Part shown: one piece after another, positions 1 to 9,199 of the stretch
How the letters are laid out: each line of letters begins with the position of its first letter
How positions within the stretch are numbered: the stretch's first letter is position 1
NCBI RefSeq assembly: GCF_000485595.1
Contig: NW_014580155.1
Span: 1 to 20,227, forward strand
Length of the DNA: 20,227 nucleotides
Reading direction: 5' to 3'
DNA from: Priapulus caudatus
Taxonomy: Eukaryota > Priapulida > Priapulimorpha > Priapulimorphida > Priapulidae
Notes under the pieces: model-generated
Databases searched by the model: none
What the model was told of the DNA's origin: nothing
Seen by the model: the letters and a program-made list of their open reading frames with translations, nothing else
Translations under genes and position numbers: made by a program

Positions 1-258
1 GTCGATATAGTTGCTTACGCTATTTGCTGCCCATATTAAACCGCTATTGGGAAAGCACGCCAGTCGATCGTACTTCGAGCCAACGCCAATTTTTTGCCAA
101 AAATGGGAATTGCCATTTAGTCAGTTTCAGGTTTCCAACGGATTTTCTGGCCTCATTTTTGGTATGTGAGATGAATAAGGGCTAGGGTTTTGATATAAAA
201 AGAAAAAGTATACTGGCTCAAATTAGTAGGGTTTGCGCAATTACTATAGCATATTATC

Positions 259-529
259 ATAGACACAAACAGTGCTGTGGTGTCCACACGTCGTCTGCCC
301 GTTCGTTTTACAGATTTCTATTGACAATATCTTTAATGCCAATAATTCGCGGTAATTTCCTCTCCACCCTGCCGACTAAAAACGGCTATCATTAGAGTTA
401 AAGCTTATTACAAAGCATCCCCCCCCCCCCCCCCCCGCCCCATTGTCGCGAACGCAGCCGATAACCTATTTATTTCAAAACGCCCGAGTCGCCCCTACAA
501 ATCGGTATAGGCGCGGCATCTCACGGTCA
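259..529 (+). repeat. dispersed repeat, copy 1 (pair with 1278-1506)
   Basis: This segment realigns with 1278-1506 in the same orientation. Shared blocks include ATAGACACAAACAG, CGTTTTACA, ATCTTTAATGCCAA, TTAGAGT, ATAACCTATTT and ACGGTCA, in the same order. This copy is about 42 bp longer, partly because of a run of 18 C residues (419-436) followed by GCCCC. Neither copy has TG...CA ends or a visible target-site duplication, so I do not call it an LTR. The open frame across 443-682 lies partly in this repeat and has no recognisable domain. It is most likely an old dispersed element fragment. Confidence 0.6.
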
Positions 530-1277
530 CAAATGGTGATTCATTTTGCGTTTACTAAATTATTTTTTTTTTTATTGGCCGAGTTATACAGATGGCAATG
601 CGTTTCTTATAATGTACGTCGTGGTTGCTCAATTAAAACTGACTTCTTCTTACTCACTCATTTTTGTAATTTTTTGGGGTGAGCTACAGTGTCATTGACA
701 CTTTCATTATGTTTGCTGTGCGTATCTAGTTTATAAGGAAAGTGTATAACGATCTAATATTGATCGGTTTCATTCATCCAAGAAACATAAAAAAGTGAAA
801 AGGCTTGTTTCTGATGGCAGGATTGCGTTTGCGTCTGCAGTCGCACTGGCAATTATGAATAAATAATCAACTCTGTACGACGCGGAAAATTAAGTTTCTG
901 AATGTGCCCAGTGTAATCCTTACGGTGCAAATGAGTTAGTCTAGTACGAAAGTGTCAGTTCTACAATCGATCAGCCGTGCTTATATCTCACTATGCTCCG
1001 TCTCTTGTTCCTTCAAATAAATCCCTCAATGTCAAGGTCAACACTGTAGAGCAAGCGATAGCAAAAATGAACGACGCTATTGTAACTTATGTACTTTAAT
1101 TTGTATTTATTGTGTGGTAAAATAATTGTATAAACAGTACGAGCTACCCTTACTCTCACAACCATATATTGCAACACAGATGACGTAACCCTTCTACATT
1201 CGGAAGCAAACAACCATGCGCACGTATCGACCAACGGCCACGAGTCAAAGCTAACGCTGCTCACGGCTAACAATTAT
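530..1277. other. unassigned sequence between the repeat copies
   Basis: No protein domain, RNA gene or tandem array was recognised here. The sequence is mixed AT-rich DNA. It could be the unique interior of a composite element whose ends are the two dispersed repeat copies, or simply spacer. Confidence 0.4.
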
Positions 1278-1506
1278 ATAGACACAAACAGTCTGTGGTG
1301 TCACACTCGTCTGGTTCGTTTTACAAGATTTCATTGACATATATCTTTAATGCCAAAAATTTGGTATTTCATCTCCACGCCTGCAAGAATAAAACCGTCT
1401 ATATTAGAGTAAAGTTTACAAAACATGTCGGACTGCCAGCATAAACCTATTTTACTTCTTAAACGTCATCGCTACAAAGCCGTATTAGCCGCCTGATCTA
1501 CGGTCA
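1278..1506 (+). repeat. dispersed repeat, copy 2 (pair with 259-529)
   Basis: This is the second same-orientation copy of the 259-529 segment, offset by about 1,019 bp at its left end. It lacks the poly-C run of copy 1 and reads through with many substitutions and small gaps, so the duplication is old or belongs to a divergent repeat family. It ends at ACGGTCA, directly before the CpG-rich minisatellite. Confidence 0.6.
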
Positions 1507-1531
1507 ATCATCCACCACAATCACACTGAAT

Positions 1532-1915
1532 ATATGACGCGCCACGCACGCCAGACGAGCGCGCGACGCACGCCCACAGACGAGTATCGCGCACGGTACG
1601 CACAGACGAGCGCGCCACGCACGCACATACGACGCGATGCACGCACGCCCAGACGCGCAGCCGACCACGGACGCACAGACGAGCGCGCACGCCACGCAGC
1701 ACAGACGAGCAGAGCACGCACGGACGCACAGACGAGCGCGCACGCACGTACGCGCACAGACGAGCGCGCACTGCACAGACGAGCTCGCACTCGCACAGAC
1801 GAAGCCCTAGCGCGCCGCCTTCAGCGCACGCACGCACAGATGAACGCACACACGTGCACACAGAAAATAGTCATGCACGCGCACGCGCGCACGCACACGC
1901 ACAGCCACCAGACTA
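1532..1915. repeat. CpG-rich minisatellite (CACAGACGAGCGCG-type unit)
   Basis: This is a degenerate tandem array built on ACAGACGAGCGCGC and CGCACGCAC motifs, with irregular unit length. It is strongly CpG-rich compared with its AT-rich flanks. Several frames stay open on both strands across it, with Arg/Ala/Thr/His-rich or Cys/Val/Arg-rich low-complexity translations. These are artefacts of the repeat and not proteins. Confidence 0.8.
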
Positions 1916-1952
1916 ACTACTGTTAACTACAGACTAATGTTCTCAATAAACA

Positions 1953-1977
1953 GCAATGCTCCCATCTACGGGAGCAG
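1953..1977. other. short hairpin
   Basis: TGCTCCC and GGGAGCA form a perfect seven-base stem with the loop ATCTAC. An AATAAA hexamer lies just upstream near 1946, but no gene is visible that it could serve. The function is unknown and the structure may be chance. Confidence 0.3.
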
Positions 1978-2177
1978 AGTAATTACTGATTACAGGGCAC
2001 CTGTAAAAATAGATTTCACATACGGTGGCGCTTGAGACTGATGACGGCACGTGCATAACGCGGGTTTAGAAGCTACGTGCGTTAGTTATAGTAGGCGCTG
2101 GATCCTAACACACAAGGTTCGTCAATGTGCAAGAGTTTTATATTGTTTACTATTTTATAGGTGTAAGGAGTTTGTTG

Positions 2178-2345
2178 TTAGATATATCTATCTAGTCTAC
2201 TATCTATCATCTACTCTATTATCTATCTACTATCTATCTATCTATCTATCTAGTCTTCTATCCTATCTATCTATCTATCTACTCAATCTTATCATCTATC
2301 TATCTATTTATCTATCTATCTATCGTATCTCATCTACCTCGTATC
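2178..2345 (+). repeat. (CTAT)n microsatellite with interruptions
   Basis: Tetranucleotide CTAT/ATCT repeats with frequent one- or two-base interruptions. A pyrimidine-rich CTCT/CTTC stretch follows to about 2430. The Tyr/Leu/Ser-rich open frame over 2051-2446 is produced by this array. Confidence 0.9.
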
Positions 2346-2640
2346 TATTGCTTATCCATCGTCTCTCTTTCTTCCTTCTTCTCTTTCCCCCTTCTCTCTT
2401 CTCTTGCTCTCTCTCTGTCTCCCTCTGTAAATATAAATATATATAATAATATTATGGCTGCGGTTAAGTTTGTAGGTGTAGAGTTAGACGGACAGCTCTG
2501 ATAAGGTGCCGGTCGACGTCGACGTCAGTGAGCAGAGAAGTCATGCGCAGCCAACGTGAGCAAGCCCAACAGTAACATGTAGCCCATGCCTGAACGCCTA
2601 TACACGATATTTATGTGCATGCTGATGCTGATAGTCATGG
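2346..2640. other. pyrimidine-rich tail and unassigned sequence
   Basis: 2350-2430 is rich in CTCT and CTTC. The remainder holds a small palindrome (GTCGACGTCGAC near 2513) but no recognisable gene. Confidence 0.4.
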
Positions 2641-4240
2641 TCATGTCAATGTTATTTATGTTAACGTTATTTAGGCTTGTTACCGTTATGTTAGTTACGT
2701 TCGTTACGTTGTGCTTGTGTTGTGTGTTTATTTATGTTATGTTACGTTACGTTACGTTTACTTATTGTTATTTACGTTCGCTTATGTTATGTACGTTACT
2801 TATGTTATGTTATGTTTATGTTACGTTACGTTATGCTACGTTACGTACGTGATGTTATGTTGTTGTGTGTGTGTGTGGTGTTGTTTGTGTTGTGTTGTGT
2901 CTGTGTCTGTGTGTTGTGTGTGGCTGGTGTTGTGTTGTGTTGTGTTGCTCGATGTGTGGGTTATCGCTACTTTTTACGTTGTGTTATGTCACGTTACGTT
3001 GTTGTTGTTTGTGTTACGTTACGCTTATGTTACGTTACGTTACGTTACGTATATGTCATGTTGTTTGTTTTTATGTTATGTTATCGTTATGTGACAGTCA
3101 TCGTTACCTTACGTTACGCTTGTGTTCATGTTATGTTGTGTGTGTGTTGTGTTGTTTGTGTTGTGTTGTTGTTTTTTACTATCTATCTCTATGTACGTTA
3201 CGTTGTGTGGTTATGTTATGCTTTGTTGTGTTGCTGTTGTGCTTGTGTTGTGTGTGTTGGTGTTGTGGCTTACGTTACAGTTACGTGTGTTATGTACGCT
3301 TACGTTACGTTGGTTGTGTTACGTTACGTGTACGTACGTCTATTGTTACGTTAACGTATACGTTACGTTTACGTCATGTTATGTCATGTCATGTTATGTT
3401 ATGTTGGGTTGTGTGTGTTATGCTACGTTACGTTACGCTTACGCTTACGTACTCATGTCATGCATGCTCATGTCATGTCATCGTTATGTTGTGTTGTTGC
3501 AGTGTCTAATGTTATGTTACGTTACGTTATGTTATGTTGTGTTGTGTTTATGTTTGCATTACGTTACGTTGCGTTGCGTGCGTTTGCTTATGTTACGGTA
3601 TGTTATAGTTATGTTATGTATGCTTATGTTATCGTTATGTTTGTTCTTATGTTACGCTTACGTTATTTGATGCTTGTGCTTGTGTTATGTTTTTATGTTA
3701 CGTTACGTATGTTATGTTATGTTATGTTACGTTACGTCCACATAACTTGCTTATGCTTGAGTGGTTAGCGTTATGTCATGTTATGTCTATGTTGGCTCTA
3801 TGATTATTCATCAATTCGCTCCTGCTTGAGGTTTGTCTATGTTATGTTATTTATGTTATGTTATGTTGTGCTTACATTAGTATGGATCGTTTTGCTATGT
3901 TAATGTTACGTTTATGTTATGGTTATCGTTATGTATAGATGACGATGATGGTGTGATGTATATGTATTTACGTTACCGTTTTGTGTTGTGTTTTCTGATT
4001 TATCTGTAGGTATGACTGATGGAATTACGTTACGGGTGTTATCGTCCTGTATAATGTTTATATTATCTATCGGAATTTATGTCAACTGATCTGGCCGCTT
4101 GTTATGTTATCTTATGCTTAACGAATTACTCTTGGTTAGTCTCTCCGTGATTACGCATCTACGTTATGTTACGTGGTATCGTTGTGCATCCTTCAGATGT
4201 GATTAGATGTTATGTTATGTTATTTATTACTACGTTTTTA
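2640..4240 (+). repeat. pentanucleotide array, (TTACG/TTATG/TTGTG)n
   Basis: About 1.5 kb of five-base units following TTRYG. TTACG, TTATG and TTGTG dominate, dense to about 3,930 and scattered afterwards. Because neither TTACG nor TTATG creates a plus-strand stop in any of the rotating frames, several overlapping frames of 88-214 codons remain open. They translate to YVTLR or LCYVM type low complexity and are rejected as genes. TATG/TACG alternation fits CpG deamination of an ancestral TTACG unit. Confidence 0.85.
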
Positions 4241-4377
4241 TTGCATAGATTGCATACCTCAATTTTCATTAGTCCGAATGCAGGATATACTTTCCGATGC
4301 ATCTGAGACTGAGATGCTATCTTACTCTACTCGCCGTGTCTCCTACTCTTATCGAACTGAAGAATTAATCGATATCG

Positions 4378-4445
4378 AGAATAATAATAGTATTATTATT
4401 ATTAATAATGATGATAATGATAATAATTATAACAGCAATGAATAA
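4378..4445 (+). repeat. (AAT/GAT)n low-complexity tract
   Basis: ATAATAATAG, TTATTATTATT and GATGATAATGATAAT runs. They form the Asn/Asp/Ile-rich end of an open frame that starts at the ATG near 4279. The first 35 or so residues of that frame are not low complexity, but no donor site or domain supports it, so only the repeat is annotated. Confidence 0.6.
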
Positions 4446-4512
4446 TTCCCAATTTAACTACCAAACGTCATCTACAGCTTAAATGATGATGATGTTAAGG
4501 TACGATACTCAC

Positions 4513-4672
4513 CGTGTGTATTTTGTGCAACAGCATTGTCAGCGACCCACTTCTTCGACTCCCCAACCAATACTACAGTAATCGACACATACATTCCTAT
4601 ATCAGGCGCATCTACCGATGAAAGTTGGTACGACAACAAGAAGACGACGAAACCATGGCAAAAGAGAATCAT
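4513..4672 (-). CDS. possible signal-peptide first exon, unknown protein
   Basis: On the minus strand an ATG at 4672 opens a frame starting MILFCHGFVVFLLSYQL. This is a hydrophobic stretch followed by a small-residue SSVDA site that resembles a secretory signal peptide and its cleavage point. The frame continues for about 30 residues (including LVGESKKWV) to THG, where a strong GTGAGT donor lies at 4507-4512. The intron would be phase 1, the phase typical after signal-peptide exons of modular extracellular proteins. I do not recognise the family and could not find the next exon below 4507, which would lie in or beyond the pentamer array. The ATG context is weak. This could still be a chance frame. 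Confidence 0.28.
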
Positions 4673-4886
4673 GGGAAGGCAGACGCCATCACGTAAAGGT
4701 ACCTAACTAGTGTACATCGATTACCTGTAAAGACTCGTCAATTACTTGGCTTAATTAATTTGATTTCCAGGAACAGATAACGAATTGCATGTTTTACTAC
4801 GCACTTGACGTAATTATTTATGTTGTATGTATATCGGGAGTGAGAACGCAATAAAGATGATTAATTCTGTCACTCGCTATATATTC

Positions 4887-5035
<149 letters not shown>

Positions 5036-5330
5036 ATACTTATATATATATATTTCTATTATGGAATCTTGATATATATACATATCATTCTGATCAGAAC
5101 TAGACCTAGACAGCGTCTGGAGCATTCAGAAGAATGTTGCCATTCGAGACGGTACCTGTGGTTTGAATGGGAGGCAACAGCGCACGGACCAGCCACCGGC
5201 CGGAGCGATCTTTAATGGCTGCCGTAGATACTCTAGACATCTAAGCATATTCGCTTCATCAGTGTCAGACGCCGTATGAACTATATAGGTAAGCGCTAAC
5301 CCGATCAAACACTACGACTGCGCGTGTGAC

Positions 5331-5815
5331 AAGTGAGTGCTAAACGAGGGGAGAGCGAGAGTAAGGGCGATGTGGAGGAAGTAGCAGTGGTCGACGAGGG
5401 GGAGAAGGTGGACGAAAAATAAAGACGGAGAAGAGCGAGAGAAGAGAACACAATGCGAATGAGGTAGTGAAAGTAGAGCAGGGGAGAAGGTAGATGATAA
5501 AGAGAAGGTAGAGGAGGTAGATAAAGCCGAGAAGGGGAGAAGGTAGGTGAGAGGGACAATGCGGAAGGTGGAGATAGAGAAGGGTAAGGGGCGGAGGCAG
5601 TAGTAGAGGGTAAAGAAAGAAGAGGAAGGGGGAAAGGGCATAGAGGTAGTAGAGAAGGTAGATGAGGGCGGTAGTGGAGGAGGTATGAGATAAAAGATAG
5701 GGTAAGAGGTAGATGAGATAAGTCGGTACAAGAGGGCGAGGAGGTGGACGTAGTAAGAAATGAGGGGCAAGAAAGAGGAGGTGGAAATTAATAGGCAGAA
5801 AAAGAAGGAGAAGGT
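5331..5815 (+). repeat. polypurine (GA-rich) tract with degenerate minisatellite
   Basis: Nearly 500 bp with few pyrimidines on the plus strand. It is built on GGAGAAGGTAGATGAG-like segments of irregular length. The opposite strand gives a Ser/Pro/Leu/Phe-rich frame of 203 codons, which is a composition artefact. Long polypurine tracts can form triplex (H-DNA) structures. Confidence 0.8.
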
Positions 5816-5993
5816 GATGAAATATTCACTACACCCCGAGAGTTGCAGAGGCATGTAAGATGGCACATTGTTTGTATCTCTCTCGTTACATAAGCTATAT
5901 TTGCAACCCCCTTTCAGACCCACGTCCTCTATTCTCTGCCCAAGAAAAACCCAGATTTCTATAATTGTAATTACTGTCAGTAGGTAAAATACG

Positions 5994-5994
<1 letters not shown>

Positions 5995-6047
<53 letters not shown>
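5995..6047. repeat. (AT)n microsatellite
   Basis: A pure TA dinucleotide run of about 53 bp directly abutting the palindrome at 6050-6090, with further ATATATAT on the other side of it. Confidence 0.95.
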
Positions 6048-6049
<2 letters not shown>

Positions 6050-6050
<1 letters not shown>

Positions 6051-6090
6051 AGGAGCTAAAAATGACAAATGCTGTCATTATTAGCTCCTG
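6050..6090. repeat. 41-bp palindrome, copy 1 (related to 19709-19748)
   Basis: The left arm 6050-6067 (CAGGAGCTAAAAATGACA) pairs with the right arm 6073-6090 at 17 of 18 positions around a five-base loop, AATGC. TA repeats flank both sides, as if the palindrome had inserted into or been captured by TA-rich DNA. A related imperfect palindrome sits at 19709-19748, so it behaves as a dispersed family and not a one-off hairpin. It may be a very short MITE or an end-joined pair of transposon termini. Confidence 0.65.
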
Positions 6091-6099
6091 ATATATATG

Positions 6100-6890
6100 T
6101 ATACTCTCCATGGATGTTTAATTTGCCAACACTGTTCTCTTCTCGTTTCAGTGGAGTGTACGCACTCGTAACCTATGCACGCTTTTTGCCCTACACCATA
6201 ATATATATTCTGATTGAATCATAAATAAAAAGCGATGTAAAATAAATCGAATCACAATAGAGTTTGTACCGGATGTTTTCCGTAATTATATGAGACCCTC
6301 AAGCAATTCAGCACAGGTATTGAGTAGAGTGGTGAACGTGCAGGCTCTCACCTATAAACGCTTCGTCATGATAGATAATAACCAATGCGCCAATAACAAG
6401 TTTTTTTTGTAAAACCCGATCTATACCCCTACGCTAACCAGGCGTAACGGCCCTTGTTATGGGTCATTATCACTGCAATATACGCCCAACCTTCATGCGT
6501 GCACACAGCTCTATAGCCGCAGTGAGCCGTGTGCATGAGTTTTCTATAAACGAAAGAAAGAGTATACTAGACAGGTGTATATATGCATTTCCATGAGATG
6601 AAAAGTGGCTGTACTGGGGCGAACTCTAACGGTCCTATTAACGCGCATGTGTTTTGGAAGTGGGAAATGACATCGGTCGTCCCCCCTGCCGGGCCTCACT
6701 GGTTGCAGACGACCGCGCCGGCGCACGTGGCTAGCTCATTCGAGCCCTTGCTCTGACCGAATACGCGAGAGTGAAGGGCGAATGAATGCACTGGCCCACT
6801 GGCCACCAGTGTACCCGCATTCCCAGACGAAGTTCACACCTTATATTGATCGTGGTTCTTCTTGCACCGGCGCCATGGATTAATAACTCT
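6100..6890. other. unassigned sequence upstream of espin-like gene
   Basis: No gene recognised. An imperfect inverted repeat (GCACACAGCTC and GAGCCGTGTGC, about 6500-6535) and a GC-rich patch near 6680-6730 are the only structures noticed. Confidence 0.4.
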
Positions 6891-6894
6891 TCCG

Positions 6895-6927
6895 CGTGAC
6901 ATCATCGTGACATCATCGTGACATCAC
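6895..6927 (+). promoter_or_regulatory. three tandem 11-bp units containing TGACATCA
   Basis: CGTGACATCAT occurs three times head to tail, the third ending CAC. Each unit holds TGACATCA, one base from the CRE palindrome TGACGTCA recognised by bZIP factors. It lies about 370 bp upstream of the proposed espin start codon. A role as an enhancer is only inference; it may be a small minisatellite. Confidence 0.3.
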
Positions 6928-7256
6928 GAAGGCATATGATTTGCAGCCGCTTCACCGTCGCAAAGGAAATCTGGTCTTACCGTCACAGACATCATGAGGA
7001 AATGGAAACATGGTGACTATTTATTCTAGATGTCAGTGTCATTCATTCTATCGACTCAAGCCACCGATATGCGATGCGGTATGTAATGGAAATTAAAATG
7101 TAGCGGGAATACGAAGGAAATAGATACAGCGGAAGCAATGCGTAGGAATGTAGGAGTGCGTGAAAGAGTACTCATACAGGATAGTACATAATCGTACATG
7201 ATTGTAGGGTGATACAATACTGTAGGGAAAATACAAAAGGAATATTTTGGGAAAGC

Positions 7257-7267
7257 ATATATATAGG
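7257..7267 (+). promoter_or_regulatory. TATA-like element before espin exon 1
   Basis: ATATATATAGG ends about 29 bp before the proposed ATG at 7296. If it works as a TATA box, the 5' UTR would be only a few bases. Alternatively the true promoter lies further upstream and this is AT-rich chance. Confidence 0.2.
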
Positions 7268-7295
7268 AAGTGCATAGAAGAACTATCGCAGCACA

Positions 7296-7676
7296 ATGAA
7301 CGGAGGGTGTAAAACGCGCGCACTGCGCGCCGCAAATATGGCGACATGAAAGACAATCAAACGTCTTAAGGTCACGCGAGCGTTGTACACGCGCGACGAA
7401 GAGGGCGCCACGTGTCTTCATTATGCGGCGAGGTCCGGTCACGTGGAGATCCTGCGTTACCTCGTGATGGAGTGCAAACTGCCGACAGACGTCCGATCTA
7501 ACATAGGCGCCACTCCGGCGCACGATGCCGCCGCTAGTGGCGCCCTCTCAACGCTACAGTGGCTGCTAAAACATGCAGGCGTGTCGCCCGATAACGTAGA
7601 CGACGGTGGCGCCACCATTCTTCACGTCGCAGCTCGATACGGTCGCCTGCATGTCCTTAAGTGGCTGGTTCTAGAG
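7296..7676 (+). CDS. ESPN: espin-like protein, exon 1 (ankyrin repeats 1-4), frame-broken
   Basis: Espins bundle actin in microvilli and hair-cell stereocilia; their N-terminal ankyrin repeats bind partners such as class III myosins. The frame open from 7350 gives GATCLHYAARSGH, then GATPAHDAA with LQWLLKHAG, then GATILHVAARYGR with LKWLV. These match espin repeats 2-4 in order and spacing, including the diagnostic GATPAHDA block. Upstream in the same frame an ATG at 7296 (A at -3) starts MNGGCKTRALRAA, like the ALQAA start of vertebrate espin. However, TGA at 7347 interrupts repeat 1; GGC GAC ATG in the adjacent frame supplies the expected Gly-Asp/Glu-hydrophobic residues, suggesting two compensating indels. 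The exon ends at GAG before a strong GTACGT donor (phase 0). It is a pseudogene if the breaks are real. No acceptor with a good pyrimidine tract was seen near 7350, which favours a first exon. Confidence 0.82.
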
Positions 7677-8240
7677 GTACGTGTAGATATCTGCAGCGAT
7701 CATGCAGGCGTTATCTAGCCACCCGCGCATACTTACTTCACTCCGTACATATCCCTAATCACCATATCCTAATCTTATCACCGGACCCGAGTACTAAGCA
7801 TTTTCTCCTAACCCTAACCTTCACTCTAACCCAAATCCTAATCTTAATCCTAACTCTAGCTATTAGATAAATCTTAAGTCTAACCGTAATGCCAACTCTC
7901 ACATTAAACCCTATCCTAATCCCGGTCATAATCCTATCTCGAACATTAACCCTAACCCTAAAGCACTAGCCTTGAACTAGTGAAAAATTAACATATATAG
8001 GCCTATTTGGAGGTAATGACACAGACATCACGTGACTGGCAGGTAATTCTAGCTTACCAGGTTTCAATAAGGGCGTTCTAAAAACAGTGCTTGTTAACGA
8101 ACTGCCAAAATCACACATTATAAACACGTACACACTCGTCTAGCATGCCAAAAGCATAGACGTATTTAGCGTCTATTTATCTCGCGCAGATGAATAGGCC
8201 AGTCTCTGTTTGAAGTGCCCCAACGATTTTATTCCTACAG
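7677..8240 (+). other. espin-like intron 1 (564 bp)
   Basis: It begins GTACGT and ends TTTTATTCCTACAG. Joining 7676 to 8241 keeps the exact number of residues (17) expected between the Trp of repeat 4 and the MGA of repeat 5 in espin. That is strong support for the splice. The intron contains the telomere-like tract at 7790-7965. Confidence 0.8.
7790..7965 (+). repeat. degenerate interstitial telomeric repeat (CCCTAA)n
   Basis: CCTAACCCTAACC (about 7807-7819) and TTAACCCTAACCCTAAA (about 7946-7962) are exact telomere-type stretches. CTAACC, CCTAATC and TCTAACC variants lie between them, all on the same strand. This is the C-rich strand of the TTAGGG telomere found in most non-insect animals. 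It sits inside an intron, so it is an interstitial relic and not a chromosome end. Confidence 0.75.
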
Positions 8241-8349
8241 GAGCAATATCCGGTGGAACAATTGACACACATGGGTGCTATCCCGCTTCACCAGGCGACA
8301 GCACGAGGTGACCCGACTGTGTGCGACTACTCGTTGACAACTGTCCAAG
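8241..8349 (+). CDS. ESPN: espin-like protein, exon 2 (ankyrin repeat 5), frame-broken
   Basis: After the CCTACAG acceptor the frame continues from exon 1 with EQYPVEQLTHMGAIPLHQAT and ARGDP, aligning with espin repeat 5 (MGALPIHYAAAKGD). From about 8313 the expected helix is found two bases over: TGT GTG CGA CTA CTC GTT GAC AAC TGT CCA reads CVRLLVDNCP, like the SLRLLVEHYP of espin. In the annotated frame the same bases read as unrelated VCDYSLTTVQ. One missing base near 8314-8316 restores the exact repeat length. The donor is AAG before GTAATC at 8350, moderate in strength, and would be phase 2 in the corrected frame. Later espin exons (repeats 6 onward, proline-rich and WH2 regions) were not found to the right. 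Confidence 0.75.
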
Positions 8350-8880
8350 GTAATCATTATTTGTCCGAGTAGAACATGACAGAATAAAGTAATATTGTAT
8401 TACATGCTTTGTTATGTACGATAACATTTCTAATTATAAGATTAAGACTTTAAAGATTATGACAATAACTATATATCACGCTGTATTTATTTAATCTAAC
8501 TATTTGTCTTTTATCTGAAACTATGTTCGTTTTCATCACTTGTTTTTAGTCATCTTTAAAGAGTAGCATGAGCTGGGCAATCATGTATGACGGGCAAAGA
8601 GCGCCAGGTCTGTGTCATAGGTTACCTGTTGTACCAACATGAATAGACAACACGATTACATTCTGACAGATCCCTTGCTACCGGAGGTTACGATAGTGTT
8701 ATGGCTTAAGTAACCGGTGACACACATACAGGGCTATGTAAACCAATGTTGCACAGAGCAGCCATCTATCTAGAGTAATTAACGTGTAGTGTGATTAGTA
8801 CAGCGAGGCTGCTGTTAGAGAATAGTATATAGTTATCCATTGTCTCTCTCGAGTTTGTTCCACCCATAATTTATGTTCAG
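8350..8880. other. presumed espin intron 2 start, no gene seen
   Basis: AT-rich unassigned sequence. No further ankyrin motif is visible. Joining AG acceptors here to exon 2 gives immediate stops, so the next espin exon is probably outside the window or too diverged to see. Confidence 0.4.
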
Positions 8881-8883
8881 TGC

Positions 8884-8956
8884 CCACACTCACACACACG
8901 CACACACGCACACACGCGCACACACGCGCGCACACGCGCACACACACGCACACACA

Positions 8957-8987
<31 letters not shown>

Positions 8988-9095
8988 GCGCACACACACA
9001 CAAGCGCACACACACAAACACACACACACACACACACGCACCCCCCCCCCCACACACACACCAGACCACAGACACACACACGCGCGCGCGCGCGC
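8884..9095 (+). repeat. (CA)n/(CGCA)n microsatellite with CG and poly-C runs
   Basis: CACACG and CACA units, a run of ten or more C (about 9043-9052) and a terminal CG alternation (9081-9096). This is alternating purine-pyrimidine DNA with Z-DNA potential. His/Thr and Cys/Val frames on both strands are artefacts. Confidence 0.95.
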
Positions 9096-9199
9096 GACGA
9101 ACACGCAATGATAGGCAGCGTATCCTAAGAATACTGCTAAGGAAACATTTCGTGACCAACTGAGTAACGATGACAACAGAGGGGCTCAGCTCCCAGTCA

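Noticed and set aside
259-1506. LTR retrotransposon with these repeats as LTRs
   Set aside because: No TG...CA ends, primer-binding site, polypurine tract, gag/pol frame or target duplication; only about 750 bp between copies.
1504-1926. Frames on both strands over the CpG-rich minisatellite
   Set aside because: Low-complexity translations of a repeat unit lacking stops; no start or domain support.
2586-3768. Overlapping plus-strand frames rich in Tyr/Val/Leu/Cys, resembling membrane proteins
   Set aside because: They are translations of TTACG/TTATG/TTGTG pentamers in rotating frames. The apparent hydrophobicity comes from the repeat.
5156-5280. Minus-strand exon-like segment (SDTDEANMLRCLEYLRQPLK) with a CAG|GTACC donor
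   Set aside because: The acceptor (CTATATAG) is weak, its end phase does not fit the frame at 4513-4672, and no family is recognised. Not enough to annotate.
7056-7523. Minus-strand frames opposite the espin exon
   Set aside because: Shadows of the plus-strand ankyrin-repeat coding sequence and its upstream flank.
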